From Megamerina dolium (taxonomy: Eukaryota; Arthropoda; Insecta; Diptera; Megamerinidae): 64,000 nucleotides of DNA. The DNA is taken from positions 94,950,136 to 95,014,135 of the forward strand of contig OY978525.1 of assembly GCA_963854835.1 (NCBI GenBank), in the 5' to 3' direction. The position numbers were made by a program, and so were the translations under genes. The notes below the pieces were generated by a model that made no database searches, had not been told where the DNA came from, and worked only from the letters and a program-made list of their open reading frames with translations. Below, piece after piece: positions 1-12,475 of the stretch (position 1 is the stretch's first letter; every line of letters starts with the position of its first letter).

Positions 1-116
1 GTGGGTACCGTTCGAAAGAAAAATCTTATCGATGTTAAATTTGTTATGCATCAGCCGGGGATTGAACCACGACCTACAGATCAGAAGCCGAACACACTAA
101 CCACTGAGCTGAAGCA
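1..116 (-). repeat. tRNA-derived SINE, partial copy (head end)
   Basis: Read on the - strand this is the tRNA-like head of a SINE that recurs eight times in the window. The complement of the B box GGTTCAATCCCCGGC lies at 54-68, and an A-box-like TAGCTCAGTGGTTAG relic lies near 101-113. The body continues off the left edge. Identification rests on similarity to the full-length copies at 28,781 and 24,449. Confidence 0.75.
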
Positions 117-1593
117 TGAATCCTTAGTTATTATAATTTTTTGTACCACAGCTTCGTACCTATCAAAATATTGAAAACAACTTTATGATGTCTTTGACAA
201 GACCATGCCTTACAAAAAAACTTGGGTAGTCTCCTATTGATCTAAATATCTAACTGCAAATATACGAATAGTGATTCGGTTTAAATAAAGCAGCAATAAA
301 AGGAAAACACATACGTTAACATTTGTATGAGGCAACTTGTCTCCTCCTATTTATATTACCGCTCTAGAAAGACACCTGGGTTGGAAAGTAGCACTCAGAC
401 AGATGTATTGTTGATTGTACTACATATATTATAGTTTATTCTACTACAGAGAGCTCAGCTCTTCGTCCCTCGACGTATAAGTCCTGGAAACCATATATCT
501 TGTTCTGGTGACCTATGCCTATAACATTGACTGCAGTTAGTTCTTATATAATATATACTCGTAGTAGCATAAAATCAGCGGCGAACTTCGATATTTTGAT
601 TAGCACAGTTGCAGTTCATGGGTTGCCTCTCACGATCTCTGTTTACTGACCATACTTTGTACTGACAAAATTAGAAATTAATGTCAACAGATAATACTCC
701 AATTAATGGAACAGATTCAAAGTAACGGACAGAATATCACATCCAGTTAAAGCCAGTTACTCTGTTGCAAAATCATTGTTTGACTGTGTAGTTACTATTT
801 AGTTTAATTATTTTGATAATCTTTTCTTAGAATTATCACAATGAAATATTTAGTCTAGTATATCAAAAAGGTTAAATTTAATGAGAGTATATTGTTAGAT
901 AGTGATAATTAGAATATTACAAATATTTACAAGTAACTATTAATTTCGACATATACTACCTTACACATATATACATGATTACATATATAAATATTTGTGC
1001 ATATGTATATTATTAATAGTGTATGTGGGTAGCAGTTGGAAAGAATGTTTATATAAAAAAAAATTTATTTAAGGCTATGGTCATTCAATTTGTAACTGAT
1101 TTCAAAAATGGAAGAAGTTATGAATTTGGTAGTTCGGTAGAATTTGGTAGTTTCGTAGTCGTTTTTAATACATTATTACATCTGTAATAATTCAGTGAAT
1201 TTTTCAAGTTAGAATACAGATCGCAGCCCTCACACCAAAGCTCAACACATTAGCCACACTGCAAAGACACCGACGATTTATTTAGGGTACATTACTAGTA
1301 AATTTGTGTAAACAGTATCACTGCTCATACCTTTAGGAAAACAGCTCCATATTTTAGTGTTTATCGACTTTTAATTATGATTAAGCATTAATTACTTATT
1401 ACTCATCGATTTTCTAAATCTGAAATTAGACAATTTTGTCAACTAATGAAACCATCAAATGAAAATGAACACTAATCACTAACGATTATTTTGCTCGACA
1501 CCCTCTAATATTCTTAAAATATTGCTCAACGATGATTTTCTTTCGTATTGCGCTCTATTTTTAACAATTTGGACTGTCAGCTATCAAGCTGTA
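117..1593. other. AT-rich intergenic DNA, no gene seen
   Basis: No open frame with recognisable protein similarity, no RNA gene and no clear repeat was found here. Composition is AT-rich with scattered short ATATAT runs. Confidence 0.5.
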
Positions 1594-3538
1594 ATAATAC
1601 CCTGCATAATGCAATATGCATGGTATATTCATTTCGGTCAGATGTTTGTGTCCACTTGAAGGAATCTCCGGAGATATAGACATGGATATATATTCGTGAT
1701 CAGCGTCGATTAAATTTTCGATTTAACGATGTCCGTCCGTCCGTCCGTCCGTCCGTCTGTCTGTCACCTGGCTGGTTCGCACGATAACTTGAGTAAATAT
1801 TGAGCTATTTCGATGAAATTTGGCATAAGTAATCTATGATCCAAGGGTACGGAGGGGATTGATATTGGGCATGATCGGTCAATAACCACGCCCACACCAA
1901 GCATTCAAAGCGACTAACCTCGAAATTTTCAAAATCTTTAACTTGCTATAACTCACATAATATACCACTTGGGACAACAATATTTTGCACATGGAGTTAT
2001 ATTATACTACTATATAATCTCGCCAAAAGTGGTTGAGCCACGCCTACTTTTTAGCGTAGCTCTCATACAAAGTGTCTATACTTCTTTTAAATTGAAACAG
2101 CTGTAACTTCTACAATCTTCTGTCCAGAATAACCATAATTGACACTTAGATTAACATGGCAGTGGGAAATAATATGGCAGAAAATCAGTGTGCCACGCCC
2201 ACTCCTTTTTGGGTCTCCCATACAAAGTTGCGGAAATTAAAAAAATGTTACCGGTTATAACTTGCAAACTATTCAGCGTAGAATAACGAGATTTAAGGTA
2301 TGGGTTAGTATTATACGAGCAAATAGGCTCACAGGAAATGGGCGCACCACGCCCACTGTTTATCGTAGCCCCCATACAAATTTTAAATTGAAACAGCTGT
2401 AACTTCGGCAATCTGCCGTCTAGAATAACCATAATTGACACTTAGATTAATATCGTAGTCGGCAAAAATCTGGCAGAAAATCAAAGTGCCACGCCCACTC
2501 GTTCATGAGTCTCCCATACAAAGTCAAGGGAATTAAACTAAAATTTTAAGGTCCATAACTTACAAACCATTTAGCGTAGGACAACGAGATTTAAGGTATG
2601 GATTAGTATTGTACGAGCAACTAGGCTCACAGAAAATGGGCGCACCACGCCCACTGTTTATCGTAGCCCCCATACAAATTTTAAATTTAAACAGCTGTAA
2701 CTTCGGCAATCTGCCGTCTAGAATAACCATAATTGACACTTAGATTAATATCGTAGTCGGCAAAAATCTGGTAGAAAATCAAAGTGCCACGCCCACTCCT
2801 TCATGAGTCTCCCATACAAAGTCAAGGGAATTAAACTAAAACTTTTAAGCTCCATAACTTACAAACCATTTAGCGTAGGACAACGAGATTTAAGGTGTGG
2901 ATTAGTATTGTACGAGCAACTAGGCTCACAGAAAATGGGCGTGCCACGCCCACTGTTTATCGTAGCCCCCATACAAATTTTAAATTGAAACAGCTGTAAC
3001 TTCGGCAATCTTCCGTCTAGAATAACCATAATTGACACTTTGATTAATATCGTAGTCGGAAATAATCTGGCAGAAAATCAGTGTGCCACGCTCACTCCTT
3101 CATAGGTCTCCCATACAAAGTCGAGGGAATTAAACTAAAACTTTTAAGCTCCATAACTTACAAACCATTTAACGTAGGACAACCAAATTTAAGGTGTGGA
3201 TTGATATTGAAAAATTAATTAGATATACCAGAAAGAGATACGTCACGCCCACTTTTTATATAGCTTCCGTACAAAGTTTCGGATTTCTCTTAAACATTAA
3301 AACAACCATAAGTTACTAATTAATACGTCTAGGTCAACCCATTGCAGCCTATGTAGTTTAGTATTATAGTCAGAAATTGATCCTCCAAAATTGGTGAGGT
3401 ACGCCTGCTTCTTAATGTAGGTCCTATACAAAGTAGTGGAAGAAAAGGATGGATATACGAGCAAACTTTTTATATATACCTCTACATATGCAGGGTATAA
3501 TTTGGTCGGCCCCAGCCGACTGTAAGGAGATTTTTTTT
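1594..3538 (-). mobile_element. Non-autonomous inverted-repeat element, left copy, with four ~298-bp internal repeats
   Basis: This is the inverted partner of the element at 55,211-56,881. The outer ends carry short inverted repeats: AATACCCTGCATA near 1,596 and TATGCAGGGTATAA at 3,487-3,500. A GGTCGGCCCCAGCCGAC hairpin sits just inside the right edge. Internally there are four tandem units, anchored by the recurring AGAATAACCATAATTGACAC at about 2,125, 2,421, 2,719 and 3,018, so the period is 296-299 bp. A GTCC/GTCT microsatellite lies at 1,731-1,764. The frames at 2,151-2,441 and similar places are chance openings in this repeat, not genes. No transposase is encoded, so it must be mobilised in trans if it is mobile. 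The superfamily is not identified. Confidence 0.75.
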
Positions 3539-3658
3539 GTTTTCATTTTACCAAAGGTCGAAAAATTCAAATCTCGCGTGACACCATCTTTATTACAACC
3601 GCTACTCACACTTACAATAATTAAAATTCAAATCGTGCGTTAGGTCACTGCATAAAAA

Positions 3659-4733
3659 ATGCACCCAATGAAAAATTTTAGAATGCCTCGGATAAGTACT
3701 ACCCCATTAATGGATGACCCTCGCAAAAGAAATAAGGACCACAATTTACGGATATGCAACTGGAATGTCCGGACTCTCTTTAGGGAAGGTGCCTCTATCG
3801 ATGGACGGGACAGTGATATTTGTTATAGTTGCCATGCGGAGAGGCACAAACTCGGATGTGAATTTGTTGTCAGTAAGTTGTCCCGCAGTTCACAGCTGTG
3901 AACAAACAGCTGGCAAAAATTCGTACAAAGGCAATATTCTTCAGCATCAGCCTAATATGTGCCCATGCTTCGACGGATGAGAAGGACGGTGTGTCCAAAG
4001 AGAGCTTCTTTGCTTTTTTGACTGAGCGTGCCAGGGTGAGCCAAGAATTCACCCTCCACCAGAAAACTTCCGGTCACAGAATCAGGCTGATCAGCTTCGT
4101 CGCTACACGAAACATTGTTAGTAGTAGTAGGTACCAGCTTTCAACAACTAGACATCCATCAAGTGACGTGGCTGTCTCCAGATCAACGAACGAAAAACTA
4201 AATTGATCATGTGGTGATCAACAGAAGGCATGCTTCCAGTGTGATGGGCGCAAGTGTAAGAAGATAGAAATGAGTAGAAACAGGAATGAGACTCGAAAAT
4301 TCTTCGAGAAGATCAAGTGTTTGGGTGGTGGTTTAAATCCCGGAGCCTCTTCCTGTCGTGATAAAAATGGGAATCGGCTTATAGATGTCCAAATTGTATT
4401 GAGCTTATGAGTTATTGAATGGCGACGCTTTGAACAATTTCGCCAGCGGAGAAACTCCCCAATCACGGATAATGGTGTAGATGTTCCATCACCAAGCCAT
4501 GACAAGGTCAAAGGGAAATTTCTACCCTGAAAAAAAAAAACGCTGCAGGTGCTGACGGCCTGCCTGCTGAGTTGTTTAAGATCGGAGGCGATGAGCTGCT
4601 CACCAGCATGCAGCAACCCATTAGGAGAATATGGAGATTCCATCGAGAGTACCGTGTGAAAGATTGCTGCTGCTGATGCGAGCTGCTGATCTATGACATA
4701 ATTGCATTGGCGAAACACCATAAATGGCCCCAT
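3659..4733 (+). pseudogene. Non-LTR retrotransposon (LINE) remnant: endonuclease domain and start of reverse transcriptase
   Basis: Broken + strand reading frames match the pattern of insect LINE ORF2 proteins. LRICNWNVRTLFREGA is near 3,745-3,792, the typical N-terminal strand of an apurinic endonuclease domain. YSCHAERHKLGC follows near 3,825-3,860, then SLICAHAST near 3,945-3,975 and a degenerate IDHVV segment near 4,204. AAGADGLPAELFK near 4,545-4,580 is typical of the region leading into reverse transcriptase. Several stops and frame changes interrupt it, and the rest of the reverse transcriptase is absent, so it is a 3'-truncated dead copy. It abuts the inverted-repeat element. The clade was not settled by eye. 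Confidence 0.75.
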
Positions 4734-5636
4734 AAGTGAGTAGTAAAGAGAAGTAAAAAGAAAACGTCATTATTGAAGCAGATTAATATTGGTGCCCACT
4801 GTTATTCTTTTGAGTGAATATTGCTATTACAGGTAAATGTAATTACTTTTGTCAATACTGTCTTATTAAATAAACAATTTCTTAAACGCTGATCATATAG
4901 TAAATACATATTTATTCGTGTGTACACATATGGCAGTAAACAAACCTATCAATTGCTACATATTTATATATTATTTGTACTATTCTCTTTACTTTGATGG
5001 CTCCTTAAATAATATAAATTGTAAATTTTACAAGACAACACATACGCATATATATTCTATGTTACTTACACAGCAATTACTAGTATATGGTAGATAATAC
5101 TTATTGTAAAGATTAAACGCTTGAGATAAAGCTGAACGAAGATAATATAGTACCTACTGTATTTATGAGAGAGAGAGAGAGAGAGAGTGAGAGCGAGAGA
5201 TAGTGAAACAAGAACGACAGTGGATTCTGTGTAGCTAACTACATACTTTTGTAAACATACGCTTGTATATGTAAGGGATGTCAGTTTGTTTTTATGCAAA
5301 ATATTTGTAGCCATCCATCAAAATCAGTTAAGATCAACGTCTGCTATTAAAATAATTCATTTGTGTCGCGTAAGCGAAAGCGTGACAACAGTGACAATAT
5401 CACTGCATGATCGTTAACGAAAATCATCGAACTACTTACAACTTTAATTATTGTTCTTATTCCTGTTCTGGGTCTTTCTTCTTTCTAAGTGCCCAAATGT
5501 AGCAGTGATATATGCAAGTGATATTACCAAGAGCACGGTGATCCAAGGCAGTGATCCTCGAAACAAATATATATATATAATAAATATCAAAATTAATGGT
5601 AATAATAGTGATAATACAAAGAAATTCAAATTAAAA
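4734..5636 (+). other. 5' flank of Oatp gene A, with a (GA)n tract
   Basis: This is non-coding sequence upstream of the first Oatp gene. A (GA)n microsatellite lies at about 5,167-5,200. Stretches such as TTGTAAAGATTAAA near 5,104 and AAAATATTTGTAG near 5,299 recur in the flank of Oatp gene B (near 15,720 and 15,857), so the upstream DNA was copied with the gene. A transcription start could not be fixed. The frame is open upstream of 5,637, but the paralogue supports the ATG at 5,637. Confidence 0.5.
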
Positions 5637-8600
5637 ATGGTTGAAGTTGGTGAAGATCACAATAATACTAGAAATAGCAATGTAAATAGTCAAAATGAAA
5701 CAACACCGGATAATCGTGATCGTTTAGTGATGACCAACGATCGTTGTGACAATATTGATGTTGAGACAAAACTACTCGACAATGGTAATGTGAAAGTAAA
5801 TGGTCGTAGTAGCGATGGTGATGGTGGTGGCATTAATGGTTTTTGTGGATTTGGTAAAACTAGCGAAAAATCTGAACAAGATCGCACCATGACCGAAGAT
5901 ATTAATAAATTATTACGTGATATTCCGCTGACAGAGGATATGACTTGTGGATTTTGGCTATTAAAAGGATCCTTCTTTCAAAGGTACCCACACCTCACCT
6001 GTAATCATTTAAATTGATTTTTAACTAAACTTTCCTAGATTTGCCAATCAAACCGCTTATGTTATACTGTATGGTCTAGTCGGTTGTGTCTTCTCAATGA
6101 CATATGCATATTTTAATGGTACTATAACAACAATAGAGAAACGTTTCAAAATTCCATCAAAGAATACTGGCATCATATCAGTGGGTAATGATATAAGTCA
6201 AATGATGGTCTCAGCGGTATTAAGTTATTATGCGGGCAAAGGACATCGACCACGCTGGATCGGTTTTGGTAAGACCTAGAGATAGAACTAGAACAATAAC
6301 TAGAGAGTGTCTGAAAATATTCATTATCTTGAAAATATTTATGAACAAAATCAACATTTGGAATAATTAGTATATTTATTTTTGTGATGTTTCTTTACCT
6401 ATATTATCCCCAAGTACTAAACATGTAATATTCTTTATATTCATTTTTAGGCCTGCTAACAATTGTAGCATTTTGTGTTCTTACGGCGACACCACACTTT
6501 CTCTATGGTCCCGGTGAAGATGCTTTAGCATTAACAGCTGAATTTGGCGCCCGTCCAGATGAGAATGCCACATTGGGTGCGTTGGAGGAGCAACGCTCAA
6601 AGACGCTATGTCGACTAAGTGGTGGTGGTGCTGAATGTGAAATCGGTGAGGGAAATTTGGCACCACAAGTCGTACTCTTCATTGCACAATTTATATCGGG
6701 AATTGGTGGTTCATTATATTATACATTGGGTGTATCGTATATGGATGATAATACGAAAAAATCGAAAACGCCAGCTTTATTGAGTAAGTATTATATGTGT
6801 ATCGATAGATCTGTTAGTCCACCACGTCTACTTTGAATACATAATGCATTGTTTTCAAAACTGAATATTTAAGATAATAATAAGAATATTCAGTATATTT
6901 TGCAAAACCCTTGTGACGTCACTTTGTCACAGAGATCTTTTAGAATCGTTTTCAGGACAAATTCTAATTGCAGAACGAATTGCAAATTGCTTGCCGACAG
7001 TTGGGTACTGTGCGAAAGAAAAATATTTTCGATCAGGAGAAGTAGCTGAAAATTGTTACATCATATTAGCTGAAAATATATCCAGCACATTTTTACGTAA
7101 CATATTTATTTCTAGTATCTAGTAGATGACAATAGATTTTTTGTTTTTTTTATGAACTGAACCATAAAAATCTTATCAGTGTTAAAATAACACATATCTA
7201 ATTACTGTTGCAGCTACTAAGTAGTTTTCCAAATACAGACATACCTAGATAAATAGTCATGTCATAAACGTCTATGAACCAATAAAATCTTTCAGATTAG
7301 AAATCTTTTCAGAAATTATTTAAATGATGTTGCTAAATATTCTCTGCTGATAGCTCAAGGTTGTTTTTTGTTTCTTATCTGAACTACCAATGCAAGCAAA
7401 TCTAAGTAATTTAGATAAGTAAAAATAATAGCGTCAACTTAATTGTAATTACATAAATCATAATGCTCATGTTGTAATTCCATTTTACAAAAAGCAAATA
7501 AGCCAATCTTGAACATCTTCGTCCTACAGGTTTATCCTATTTTTTGCGCATGTTGGGACCAGCCATTGGTTATGCATTGGCCTCATTCTGTTTACGCGTC
7601 TATATTGCTCCGCAATTACGGCCGGTTATCAATGATAAGGATCCACGGTGGTTGGGTGCTTGGTGGTTGGGTTGGCTGATATTGGGTGGAATGCTTTTTG
7701 TATCCGGTATCTTTTTAACAATGTTCCCCAAAGAGTTGCCACGTGCTGCAGCACGTCGTATGGTTGAAGAAGAGCGTCGTAAGCAGCGTGTCGCCGCAAT
7801 ACGAGATAAAGAGAAGTTAGAAAAAGAACGTTTAACTGAAGAATTGGAAGAGGTGCCTACCGTTGAGGCAAAGGCATCATTCAGGGATATGATGAAGACG
7901 TTTAAACGTTTGACAACGAATAAAACATTGATGTGCAACACTTTCTCATCGGTATTTTATCTTTTCGGCTATACACCCTATTGGATTTTTACACCCAAAT
8001 ACATTGAGATACAATATCGTCAGTCGGCGGCTACATCAAGGTCTGTCGTAAGTGATTTTCTTATCATAGCATGAATTTCATATTTTCTCCATTCCAGCAT
8101 GGTAACTGGCACTGTTGCATTGGCTTTCTCCGCTATTGGCGTGCTATTATCAGGTTTTGTGATATCACGATACAAGCCCAGAGCTCGTTATATGGCTGCG
8201 TGGAATGTAATTGGTGGCTTCCTAACCGTAGCTGGTATTTTGGCTTATGCATTCATTGGTTGTCCTGGCAATGAGAAGTCGGTTATTGTCAACATACACG
8301 ATAGGTAGGAATATGTTCTGAAATCAATAATGGTTAACCCAAACCTCCTTACGCCCATCTAGCTCCATAAATAGTGCACCTACTTGCAATTCGGCCTGTC
8401 ATTGTGATTATGTTCGCTATTCACCGGTTTGTGGCGAAAATAGTATGACTTATATTTCTCCTTGTCATGCTGGCTGCAAGAGCCAACATATTGGTGAACA
8501 TGGAAGAAAGGTAGGAATGCAAACATTTCTGGTGTATGAGGTTTTACTTTCTTTTTCAACTATTTTAGATATTCTATGATTGCGCTTGCATACCCAGCGC

Positions 8601-9404
8601 CAATGCAAGTGGCAGTACGATGAAACCTAGCTTCAAAAGACTTACGGTAATGGATTTAAAGACATCCGATTTTGAGGAATGGGAAAGAAACAGGAATACC
8701 ACTAAGCTAGATGTGACATCAACAGCACTATCAACGTCAACAACCACATATCCGGATGTAATTAAATGAGCTCTATTCATTTTCAATTTAATTTTCGATC
8801 CCTCTTTCATTTATTACCTTGCAGATCTTACTCGGTGGTCAAGCAATGCCTGGAGCTTGTCCAGTCAATTGTTATGCCCAATTTGTCACATTCTTGGCAG
8901 TCATGTGTTGTTTGAAATTTGTTGGAGCCACGGGCCGTGCTTCCAATTTTCTTGTATCAGTACGTTGTGTACCTGAAAAGGATAAAACTGCCGCCATGGG
9001 TTTAGGTATGATGATGATTTCAATGCTGGCTTTCATACCAAGTCCCATATTTTTCGGTTGGGTGCTGGATCGCCTATGTTTGGTATGGGGTAAAACGTGC
9101 ACGAACAAAGGCAATTGTTGGTTATATGATCCGGAATCATTAAGGTGAGTATTTTGAGAATTTAAATTATAAAATATTAAGACTACTTTAATCTCGTTCT
9201 GTCTCTTTCGCACACACACACACATACAGATATACACTGAATATAACTGCCTCGGTATTTGTTACCATTGGTGCCCTCTTCGATTGTGGTGTCTGGTATT
9301 ATGTGAAAGATTTGAAAATTTTCGATGAGCAGGTAAAAGAAATTGAAATGGAGATTGTCCAACATGAAGAAGAAATTAATTCAGAGAAGAAAACTGAAGC
9401 TTAA
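5637..9404 (+). CDS. Oatp: Organic anion transporting polypeptide (Oatp/SLCO), gene A
   Basis: Sodium-independent organic-anion carrier of the plasma membrane, MFS-like with about 12 membrane segments. Coding exons: 5637-5983, 6039-6268, 6451-6783, 7530-8040, 8098-8304, 8363-8510, 8569-8757, 8825-9144 and 9230-9404. All phases agree and give 819 aa. A polar N-terminus of about 95 residues precedes the first membrane span. The family signature DPRWLGAWW is at about residues 341-349. The Cys-rich Kazal-like outer loop (HCDYVRYSPVCGENSMTY) is in exon 6, followed by the VRCVPEKDK loop and a last span near WYYVKD. ATG 5,637 was chosen because genes A and B share MV at this site. Poly-A signals lie near 9,471 and 9,556. 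The tandem trio resembles the Drosophila Oatp58D cluster, which is known to act in Malpighian tubules; the exact orthologue is not resolved. Confidence 0.92.
6906..7042 (-). repeat. SINE fragment in intron 3 of Oatp gene A
   Basis: On the - strand this matches the body of the window's SINE family. It has the GTGACGTCAC / TTGTCACAGAG segment, the TTGCAAATTGCTTGCCGACAG stretch and GGGTACTGTGCGAAAGAAAAA. The tRNA-like head is missing and the copy is diverged, so it is an old, truncated insertion. Confidence 0.65.
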
Positions 9405-10732
9405 TTTGAAACAATTCTACGTTTGTGTGCTTATTTCAAGAAAACCCCTCCCAAAAACTATTTCAAAATATAAATAAATGTATGCTTGGTTGTGTGTGTG
9501 TGAGTTTATGCGTATATCTGTTTGTATGAGAGCTTATGTGTGTGCAAGGTTGTAAAATAAATTAATAAATTTTTAGTTAAAAATAAACAAACAAATTTAA
9601 TATATATAAGTAAAGAGTATAAATTAAAAACAAAAAATCAAATTGTAAATCTATAAAATAAAATATTTGATTAATACATAATTTTCTTGTAATTTTTATG
9701 ACGTTGTTTGTTAATTTCATATAAAAATTTTATTTTAATTCTGGTTATTACACTAAACAATTTTTGATTTATTTTATTTTTAGAAATATGTATGAACAAA
9801 AATTTGAAGTAAAAGAAAAAAAAAATTTTGTTTTGCAAAAAACTTCGTTGAGATGTTTTAATTTTAGTAAAACTCTAAGAAACAAACCCTACGAACAAAC
9901 TGTGATAAAACTTATCGATCAATTACAATATCTTGCCTACATAGTGGACATACGTAAGTATGTAGATAAGTAAATAATTGTTCTATTACGATTACGATAT
10001 ATTGAAAATTATCAAATAAAATATTTGATCAGATTGATAGATAATTTATTGAGTATCAGTTTGTTTACAAAACCATGAACAAGGTTAAGAATCCCCATCG
10101 ATCGGTCATGAAGATAGCATTGTGGTCGTAGACAGCTAAATAGATAATATTGCTTATTAATTGCTTTGAAAACTTTGCGCAGTGAGCTTCTAAAATGACA
10201 GCAATATATCTCAGGAACAACGTTTATAGCCTTAATCTCGGACTAGATGATACTGTAATGTTCCAAACTCACGATTGTTTCAACTCCTATCTGGCGTTCG
10301 CTTTGTGTCTTTCGTCCGAAGCCGAAAGTAGTTTACACATTGCCACTGGAATGTCAATAGTCTGCTTCAATAGTTGCCTTATCAATTTTGAAAATTTAAA
10401 TATAAATATAAACGCGATGACCATTGTGAACCGAAAGTGATACATACTTACGCTTACATACTGTTATTAAAAAATGAGACTAAGATGTCGAAAGAGCCAA
10501 AATGTAAATACAGATTGGTTGAAAAATTCCGATGATCCTCTAACAATTATATGCCATCTCTGTAATAATTTTACGGAAACTCTGCAAAATACTGTTCCAC
10601 AGATACAATGCTTCCATGAAAAAATTGTTTAAAGTTTCTGAAAAATTAATAGTCGCTGCAAGCCAAATCTGGTGAATATGGTGGTTGTTCAAACAATTCT
10701 AACTTTGATTCATTCATTTTAGCTATCCGTGG
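9405..10732. other. 3' flank of Oatp gene A, part of the duplicated block
   Basis: No gene was recognised. The segment at about 9,880-10,170 is alignable by eye with 20,370-20,700 behind Oatp gene B. Shared strings include ACAAACTGTG/ACAAACTATG, ATTTGATCAG and ATAATATTGCTTATTAATT. So the tandem duplication that made A and B included roughly 0.8 kb of 3' flank. An 81-codon frame at 10,195-10,440 has no recognisable features. Confidence 0.5.
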
Positions 10733-11022
10733 GTGCCGTATCTCAGTGGTTAGCGCGTGGGCTTTCTGACCTGTAGGTCGTGGGTTCAATCCCCGGCTGA
10801 AGCACAACTTTTATATAGAAATGATTTTTCTTTCGAATGGTACCCATCTGCTGGCAAGCAATTGGCAATTCTTCCGGCTCAAAAAAGCTCAGAAAAAGTG
10901 ATGTCACAAGGGTTCTGTCGTTCGAAACCAAGTAGGTCCGTTCTAATAATGTCCAAAATTTAACAAGCACAACAGCACTGGAAGAGAACCTCACCCAAAG
11001 ATCCCTTCGGAGCCTATAAATT
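10733..11022 (+). repeat. tRNA-derived SINE copy
   Basis: It begins with a tRNA-like head: TGCCGTATCTCAGTGGTTAG as A-box region and GGTTCAATCCCCGGC at 10,783-10,797 as B box. The family body follows (TTTTCTTTCGAATGGTACCC, GGCAAGCAATTGGCAATTCT, AGTGATGTCACAAG), ending near CCCTTCGGAGCCT. Part of the middle (the CTTGCCA..AGAACTCTGTG section) is deleted relative to the 28,781 copy. Confidence 0.85.
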
Positions 11023-11963
11023 GTTATTCCTCTACGGACTAATAGGTGTCGTTTTTTAATTTTCTTTGTTCAGGGACTTAACTATAAGTACTGTATATCC
11101 TTATAACAGTAAACGCCTGATCGCAAAAGAACATTGTTTTCTTTGTATCAAAGTATACGAGCATATGATGTGTGAGGTAAAAAGTCACCACCAAAGATGT
11201 TATTTTGTTTTATGTAGATTTTCCCATTTATGAGACGATTTATGAAAGCTTTCTCAAAAGAAGCTTAGTAGCTTCGAGGAGTTTTCACTTATAATCATTT
11301 GGGCTTGATAACCTTCGACTGTAATCGACCCGTTACCACATATAAAAATATTTCCGGTTATGGTTACCCTAATATGTATATGATGTATATAAATATTTAT
11401 ATACTTACATGAGAATAGTTTCAACAATTTGAATACAATAAATGACACAATTTTTGTGAATTTCATATACTCGTACGTACACCTTATACTATATGTAAAC
11501 TAGAGTAGAGTAGAAAGAACACAACAAATTAGAGTTGAAGGTTCATCTTACACAAAAGACATGCTATTGTACTTATAATATAATATATTAGACTATATAG
11601 TATATATACTTTGTAGTATTTTATACTTTTTCTAAAGATCAAATTGAATGTAATCATAATAGTTAAGTCACTCGTTGAACACGGTTTAGTTCAGATTCTA
11701 TAAAATACTGATCTTGTGAAAAAAGATAGTGTACATAGTAATCGATGAATTCATTGATCATATATACATAGCAAATGCACTATATTTATAGTATAATAAT
11801 CATACTTAATTCAAATTTTAAAAATACTATGGAAGTGCAAAAATGTAAATTACGGGTGATTTCTTAGAGTGAAGCAGTTTCCCATAGGGAGAAAACAGTA
11901 TATCAATTATCAAATCTGGTAACCCAAAAATCATTTTTACTCAGTAAGGTTTACAATTTCATC
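11023..11963. other. Intergenic DNA, no gene seen
   Basis: This is AT-rich sequence between Oatp genes A and B. The only structure noted is ACGGGTGATTTCTTAGAGTG near 11,853, which may be the outer edge of the mariner relic that follows. Confidence 0.4.
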
Positions 11964-12441
11964 ATGGAAAGATTGAGACAGCAACAACGTCTGCAAATAT
12001 TGAAATTTTATTACGAAAATCGTGGTTCTGTCATCCAAACTTAAAGATCGCTACATCCATTTCTATTTTATTCAGAGTTGAGACTCATTTTTAGCTCAAT
12101 GGGTATGTTATCAAGCAAAATTGTCAGATTTGGAGTGAAAACAATCTACAAGAATTTTTTCAGACACCATTACATCCACATAAACTTATTGTTTTGTGCG
12201 ATTTATGAGCTGGTGGAATCATTCGCCCATACTTCTTTAAAAACGCGGCAGGCAAAAATGTAACCGTCAATGACGATCACTAGAGAGCCATGATAGCTGA
12301 CTATTTAATTCCCCAATTGCGTGGTATGAATAAGGAAGAGATGTGATTCCATCAAGACGGCGCTACATGCCATACATCGAATATAACAATCGATTTATTG
12401 AAAGAAGCATTTGGCGACAACATAACCAGAGGCAAGAGGTG
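11964..12441 (+). pseudogene. Mariner-family (Tc1/mariner) transposase remnant
   Basis: The relic starts at ATG 11,964 with MERLRQQQRLQILKFYYEN, an N-terminal helix-turn-helix-like start. After frame shifts it shows a mariner catalytic-core pattern: AAGKNVTVN near 12,245, YLIPQLRGMNKEEM-like at about 12,306-12,343 and HQDGATCHTSNITIDLLKEA at about 12,352-12,410, in which QDGATCH corresponds to the second catalytic Asp region. In-frame stops and lost segments show that it is inactive. Confidence 0.75.
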
Positions 12442-12475
12442 TAGACTTTATCTTTAACGCAGCCCCAAAGCAAAA

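Noticed and set aside
1731..1764. GTCC/GTCT tandem run, considered as a separate microsatellite locus or CRISPR-like array
   Set aside because: It is an internal part of the inverted-repeat element and occurs at the same place in all three copies. There is no spacer structure.
2151..2441. 96-codon open frame, also present at 56,002-56,292
   Set aside because: It lies wholly inside the ~298-bp repeat unit of a non-coding element, spans unit junctions and has no domain. It recurs only because the element does.
8574..8810. Antisense 78-codon frame over Oatp A exon 7
   Set aside because: It is a shadow of the coding exon on the other strand.
10195..10440. 81-codon frame behind Oatp A
   Set aside because: No homology pattern, no counterpart in the duplicated flank of gene B, and composition like the surrounding AT-rich DNA.
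10733..10805. tRNA-like sequence with A and B boxes, considered as a tRNA gene
   Set aside because: The same head recurs with the same 270-bp body at many places, so it is a SINE head and not a functional tRNA.
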